From: Candidatus Neomicrothrix sp. UBA4542
GTDB taxonomy: Bacteria > Actinomycetota > Acidimicrobiia > Acidimicrobiales > Poriferisodalaceae
DNA: 14,090 nt
Direction of reading: 5' to 3'
Assembly (NCBI GenBank): GCA_002388005.1
Contig: DGLO01000106.1
Location: 1-14,090 of the forward strand
Shown: positions 13,902-14,090 of the stretch, piece after piece
Layout: each line of letters starts with the position of its first letter
Numbering within the stretch: position 1 is the stretch's first letter
Translations under genes and position numbers: made by a program
The notes under the pieces: model-generated
Told to the model about the DNA's origin: nothing
Databases searched by the model: none
Seen by the model: only the letters and a program-made list of their open reading frames with translations

Positions 13902-14090
13902 TTAATTGCGATCAAGAAACAGGAGACCCTGATCAATAGCTGGTCCACCTTCTTCAGTTAGTACCTCAAAACGCGCCACTTCCTGATCGCCGACCTGTGT
14001 CGAGTCAATGACTCGCACTTTTATTGTTGACGGCATTAGAACCATTGACGCCATTCGACCCCGAATACGACGAACGCATTCAGGATTACC
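13902..14090 (-). CDS. C-terminal end of a probable MaoC-like (hot-dog fold) acyl dehydratase, cut by right edge
   Basis: The minus strand is open from the right edge to a TAA at 13902-13904: 62 residues. The pattern R-M-A-S-M-V-L-M-P-S-T-I-K-V-R-V, a short loop with G-D-Q-E-V-A-R-F-E-V-L-T-E-E-G-G-P-A-I, then Q-G-L-L-F-L looks like the last strands of a MaoC-type hydratase, in which a pro-rich loop precedes alternating beta strands. No catalytic D-x-x-x-x-H motif falls in the visible part, so this is a tentative call from overall shape. The 3-nt gap to the dienelactone hydrolase stop means the two transcripts must overlap or end inside each other. If correct, it adds an enoyl-CoA hydration step to the neighbourhood. 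Confidence 0.5.
   Translation of the reverse strand, partial: GNPECVRRIRGRMASMVLMPSTIKVRVIDSTQVGDQEVARFEVLTEEGGPAIDQGLLFLDRN

Overview
The window looks like a chromosomal stretch from an uncultivated, probably aquatic actinobacterium, perhaps Acidimicrobiia-like. This is inference from the gene mix (an actinobacterial-type arylsulfatase, an FmdB zinc ribbon, a bacterial P450, a PhyH dioxygenase, a two-gene acyl-CoA carboxylase, an amidohydrolase-2), from a base composition near the mid-50s % G+C by eye, from frequent GTG starts, and from TANNNT -10 boxes 6-7 nt upstream of several start codons, which is the leaderless architecture common in Actinobacteria. I see no mobile element, CRISPR array, tRNA, rRNA or phage gene. 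Coding density is high; the longest gene-free stretch is about 99 bp, so no gap exceeds 300 bases.

Layout, left to right. (1) Positions 1-2656, minus strand: an MFS transporter (GTG at 2656) followed by an arylsulfatase that runs off the left edge, so no stop is visible. (2) 2723-2953, plus strand: a small FmdB-type zinc-ribbon protein, divergent from the transporter. (3) 2989-4206, minus strand: a complete cytochrome P450, divergent from (4) 4295-6483, plus strand: a crotonase-fold protein that looks more like a delta3-delta2-enoyl-CoA isomerase than a hydratase, followed 11 nt later by a DHA2-type 14-helix exporter. A perfect 12-bp palindrome lies between the two divergent units. (5) 6529-7407, plus strand: a PhyH-family Fe(II)/2-oxoglutarate dioxygenase with its own probable promoter. 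(6) 7492-11113, minus strand: a two-gene biotin-dependent acyl-CoA carboxylase operon, carboxyltransferase first and biotin carboxylase/BCCP second. (7) 11213-13898, plus strand: a serine esterase of the putative-esterase/IroE type, an amidohydrolase-2 and a dienelactone hydrolase. (8) 13902-14090, minus strand: the C-terminal end of what is probably a MaoC-like hot-dog dehydratase, running off the right edge.

Taken together the genes read as a catabolic neighbourhood. It offers sulfate-ester removal (sulfatase), ester or ring-opening hydrolysis (esterase, dienelactone hydrolase, amidohydrolase), oxidation of unactivated carbon (P450, PhyH), CoA-thioester chemistry (isomerase-like crotonase, acyl-CoA carboxylase, MaoC-like protein) and transport in or out (two MFS proteins). 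A sulfated or esterified terpenoid, steroid or branched-chain lipid would fit, but the substrate is a guess. Each family is known. I do not see convincing evidence of a wholly new system; the more interesting points are altered active-site motifs, promoter architecture and possible shared operators.
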